A DNA stretch of 64,000 nucleotides. It comes from Chenopodium formosanum. Taxonomy: Eukaryota; Streptophyta; Magnoliopsida; Caryophyllales; Amaranthaceae. Position 1 is the first letter of the stretch. Every line of letters begins with the position of its first letter. The position numbers and the translations under genes are program-made. A model generated the notes under the pieces. It saw only the letters and a list, made by a program, of their open reading frames with translations. It was not told the origin of the DNA and made no database searches. Of the stretch, positions 60,167 to 64,000 are shown one piece after another. The stretch covers positions 40,752,001-40,816,000 of the forward strand of contig CM044857.1 in NCBI GenBank assembly GCA_024500155.1. The letters run 5' to 3'.

Positions 60167-63100
60167 ATGGCAAATAAATGCCAATGGTGTAAAAGTAAGG
60201 AAAATTACCATTATTGGAGTGACTTTTCTTCAACAAATCACCAATTTCTTGTGATCATGGCCTACAATTTCCATCAACAGCTGGTAATTTTCTTGCTATT
60301 TACCATTTTATTTAACTCATTATTATTAGCCTAGCGTGTGTGTGTGTGTTTTTTTTTTTTTTTTTTGGTAGAAAATTACTCTAAAGTTCCTAGCATGTAA
60401 TTTGCATTTGTGCATAAAGAAAAATATAATCACGTGAGAATTTTATTTGTTAGATTTGGAATGTACTTTCAAACTATCTTATATCAACAATTTATAGATT
60501 TAAGTAAAAGGTAATTATAGAAACAATGTTTAAACTTGCATATTGATTGTGCATTAGCTAGTTGCCTAGCTTGAAACTTCAAATGGTTAAATTATAATGA
60601 ACCGATGAAGTATTAAACTTGTAATATTATTACTCAACTTATCACAAGTGAACATAACTAAATTAATTGTGAATTAGCAAACGTAAAACTTTAAAGGGTT
60701 CAAGTTTAAAAAAACGAGGAAATATAAAACTTTATAGAAAATTCCTCAAAAACTGTTACCCAACTCATCACAAATTTTTGTTTAAATTAATTTTCATATA
60801 ATTACCCAACTCATCACAAAATTTTGTTTGTTTTGGTAGAAAATTCCTCAAAAATTCATAGAATGTTTCCAAGAAAAACTCTCAACATGGTGTACTCTAA
60901 TCGGACCAAATGAAAACAAATGGAGATAGAGTGAAGTTTGTTAGTGATTTGATGAAATTCTCTCACGGATGGGAGAAGTTTGTTAGTGATCATGTAATAG
61001 AAGTCAATGACATTGTGGTGTTCCATTATGCTGGAGATTCATCGTTTAAAGTCTCTGTATTCAACGGGGAGAATTGTTGTGAAAGAGAAGGCTCTCACTT
61101 TGCAAGTAATACTTCTTCTAGCTCGCAGAATGTTACTTGTACAAGCTCTTTGCATTTCAAGAGGGCTGGTGACAACAATGGTTTGGGTACGAGTACTCCT
61201 GTTGCTGCTCCTGCTCCTGCTGCTGCTGCTGCTCCTGCTACTGCAGCTGTTGGTAGTTTGCAAAAACTCATTGTGGTTGATGAGGACGATGAAGGAACAT
61301 ATAATGACAATGATCAAGATCATGACCATGACCACGAGTCTGAGTATGACGCTGTTACTACTTTTGATTTAAGTGAGGAAGATTATCAAACTGAGTCTGA
61401 GTACCAGCCTGATGTTTGGTGGCGGAAAACCAGGGCAAGATTATATTACTCTACTACAGGTGACACGTCTTGTAACACCATCTTTAAGAAATTATGTACT
61501 ATGTGATTCAAATTGCATGTGTTCTGGTAAAGTTTGAAGGTTTATTTATATGTAAGTTATGATAATGCCACATTAATTTTCATGATACGTATGTGCTACT
61601 TGCATTTCATATAATATGTAGCGCGATTGTTGAGGGGGAAATGTTGGAACTGTGGATTTTGTATCTCAGCATGTAAATTCTTGTAAAGGTGTTTTTAGAA
61701 TTTTCTTGTTATATCTGCATATGGCTCAGTATATGTGTTCTTGTTGGGCTGTTGAGTCGTTGCTCATGAATGATTTTTATGTTAAACAATTTTTAAGATT
61801 ATCTAGAATAAAATAGTAACAGCAGATGGAGAATTCTGCAATATATATGCTCAAAATGCATGATCTGATGGTACAAAAAAGAGTTGATTATTTGATGGGT
61901 GATTAATATCATGAAGGTTGTGGCAGTGTGTTCTTGATTATTTGCTGCATAATTTGTCTTTTGAAGCTGATATCTTTGAAAGAAAATAGGTGACTTACGA
62001 AATTTTTTCTTTTCTAACTCTTATGAATTCATCAGCATATTGCTGCGCAGAAAGAACTTCCCAAACCAAATTGTGCTTCATATCTAATCGAAGGGCTCCT
62101 ACAGAAGAAGAAAAGAATAGAGCTTTGGAAAAGGCTGAACGATATATTAAGAGGGAGAACAAGATTCCAAGCCCGCCTATGTTCCAGATAACCTTGCTGC
62201 CTTCACATGTTTGCAGGAAATTTAGGCTGGTTTGTTTTCCTTTCTATACCCTTTAGTTCTTTCAATCTTTCTAATTCAATTTCTTGTTTATGCAATTGCG
62301 AGTGTTTTATTACTCTGTTTAAAAGTAGTTGCAACTCAAACTTCTAGTTAGTTTTACTAGTTTCCCAACCTCAAAAATTCTTATCGTAGTTCAGATGTGC
62401 AACATCTGATCTTGTCTTGTTTCTTATGCTGGGAATCTTAGATTCTTAGATGATTTCCTAAACTAAAAAGGGCGAAGAAAAATTAATAATACAAAATTTA
62501 CTTGGTTCGGTTTATGTGACCTATATCTTAGTGTGGAGAAGGTCTATAAATCTACCCTTTTGCATCTTTGTATGTGACTGCGGTTTTGTACAAGAAGAGG
62601 TTTACTTATTAAGACAAGCTAATGCCCGTAAACTCATTAACAAGTTGCCAATGTTGAAAGGCTTCAGCCATGTTAGAAGGACTATGCTACATTTGTCCGT
62701 TTGGTAATCTATCCACTAGATAAACAGGTTAAAAGTGTTCTAAATTGTTGAGTTGGACTTCACTACGTTTTATGTGTATATTAGTGCGTTACTAACCTCA
62801 GTGAAGACAAATATTCTTTGTTTCTCATATACATTATTTTCACGGTTTTGATATGCTATAATTTACTTTTTTTTTTTTTAATGCATCAATTTGACTTTTA
62901 CACTATTCATACATCATGTTTGACTTAATTTCTTTGCCATCTTAAAATAAATAAATGTTATTATATAATGTATTATTAACTTCGTCACAATATCTACTTT
63001 AATATTATAATTTTTACTAATAGACAATTAAAGATATTAATCGTCACAATGTCTATAAGTGGATGTGTAAGCAGACTATCCCAAAGAAATGGGCAATAGA

Positions 63101-63368
63101 GCATATGGTCCATGGCCCTCAGGACGTGAAGCTGCAGGTCGGAGACCGAAGCTGGATTGTTGGATACAGATTGAACAAGTATCATGATAACGTTCTTCAC
63201 TACCTCGATCCAAACTGGCAGAAATTTGTGTTTGACAATAATTTGGAGGAGCGCGATACGTGTGTGTCCGAGCTGATTCAAAAAGGGCCCTTATCCTTCT
63301 TTAACGTCTACATATTTCGTGCCATTGATGAAATTGTTCCCTTGACACGGTCAAATTACAGAGCTTAA
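60167..63368 (+). CDS. REM-type B3-domain protein with two B3 domains, the first frameshifted
   Basis: B3 domains bind DNA; REM proteins act as nuclear, mostly meristem-expressed regulators. Exons: 60167-60283, 60840-61459, 62051-62229, 63075-63368, all GT-AG. Exons 1-2 give the first B3 (HQFLVIMAYNF, KIPQKFIECFQ, NENKWR), but the frame then hits TAG at 60927-60929. The continuing B3 sequence (VKFVSDLMKFSHGWEKFV, NDIVVFHYAGDSSFKVSVF) is in the +1 frame, most simply after a 4-base insertion (TAGA, 60927-60930). A linker with Ala/Pro and Asp/His repeats (61200-61340) follows. Exons 3-4 encode an intact second B3 (MFQITLLPSHVCRKFRL, TIPKKWAIEH, FNVYIFR) and end at TAA. A start at ATG 60910 would still give a protein with half the first B3 and the whole second. 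Functional status is open. Confidence 0.82.
60927..60930 (+). other. Frame-breaking site in the first B3 domain
   Basis: TGG AGA is followed by TAGA before GTG AAG TTT. Removing a net one base (mod 3) reconnects the B3 fold. The local GATAGA repeat suggests slippage. Confidence 0.7.
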
Positions 63369-64000
63369 GCTGATTGAAGTCAAGTATGATAACAATGAAG
63401 ATCGAATCACAAAAACAAGTACTCCGTAGTTGCTAGATAGCTAAGCTTGTTTGAACTTTTACTACTAATTTAGATGGTTTAATTTGTATAATTTGGTGCT
63501 TAGAACTTAGAAGTTGCCCTAGAAAATATTTGAGCAGGAATTAAGGCAAACCAGCACTTTATTGAATGTATTGATCTTGTTTGTGCATGTATGATATTTA
63601 GACTTGGAGCAACACCTCTGTTATTTGATCCTATTAAATTGAGTTTTTATGATTTGGAAAATGATTAAATGAACTTTTTTTTAATGATTATTTGTAATGA
63701 TCCTTATAGATAGAATAAAGGAAGCATGGACATTTTACACAAAAACACATTACTCAGCTCTCTCTATCCCCTTGTTTGCTCTTAGGGGTGTATTTACTAT
63801 TTTGTACAAAAAATTTGGTTGGATAGAGTTGACGGGAGTGAAACTTAGTGGGATCAAAGGTAGTGAACGTACGAAAAAAGTAATGAACCTTACTTATGAT
63901 TTATAGTATGAGTTAAATTCGGAAGGACAATTTAAATCATGATAATTTCAAGGATTGGAGACGCGAGAGAGTAGAGAATAAAATTGAGGAGGGTCATTAC
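63369..64000. other. 3' UTR of the B3 gene and intergenic DNA
   Basis: The first 200-250 bases are the probable 3' UTR. The rest is AT-rich, and the open frame at 63697-63906 has no recognisable domain. Confidence 0.4.

Noticed and set aside
61007..61372. Leu-rich 121-codon plus-strand frame and opposite-strand Ser/Arg frame
   Set aside because: Shadow frames of the GCT/CCT and GAC/CAT repeats in exon 2 of the B3 gene; no family resemblance.

Overview
Plant nuclear DNA: split genes with GT-AG introns (some over 2 kb), AT-rich intergenic DNA, microsatellites and many transposable elements. Protein content (plant mobile domain, REM-type B3 protein, green-lineage plastid protein CGLD27, photorespiratory glycine decarboxylase) says flowering plant, a eudicot by gene style. 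Amaranthaceae or another Caryophyllales is my impression only and is not demonstrated by the sequence.

Layout. 1-3400: part of a Mutator-like element (MULE) carrying a plant-mobile-domain gene (+) facing a FAR1/OTU-type transposase relic (-), with a nested palindrome in the relic's intron. 4122-4905: two MITEs in front of the next gene. 5352-11974: complete 15-exon gene for mitochondrial glycine decarboxylase P protein (1,045 aa). 12-18 kb: intergenic, with tandem duplications and a Tourist-like MITE. 18462-31308: complete 14-exon Raf-like MAPKKK of the CTR1/EDR1 group (941 aa), whose large introns hold SINE-, LINE- and Stowaway-like pieces. 31.3-34.4 kb: MITEs, including a 585-bp foldback MULE-MITE with a 10-bp target duplication and three internal hairpins. 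34389-38966: four-exon CGLD27 (DUF1230) gene with an in-frame TGA in the transit peptide. 39.2-41.5 kb: a chimeric duplication joining an exon of the kinase to an intron of CGLD27, then an F-box relic. 43219-49674: degenerate Ty1/copia element with both LTRs and target duplication. 51622-53881: a very young non-autonomous LTR element on the minus strand. 54170-55432: intronless, N-terminally shortened Cactin, probably a retrogene. 56.6-57.3 kb: a 130-bp-period minisatellite. 60167-63368: four-exon two-B3 REM gene whose first B3 domain is frameshifted.

The host genes do not form a pathway or operon. P protein serves photorespiration in mitochondria, CGLD27 is plastid, and the kinase, Cactin copy and B3 protein are regulatory. 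What ties the window together is transposon activity and duplication: gene fragments copied over a few kb, several families of hairpin-forming elements, and three host-like genes with visible lesions or retroposition. All exon borders were read by eye from reading frame, splice dinucleotides and remembered family sequences. No alignment or search was run.
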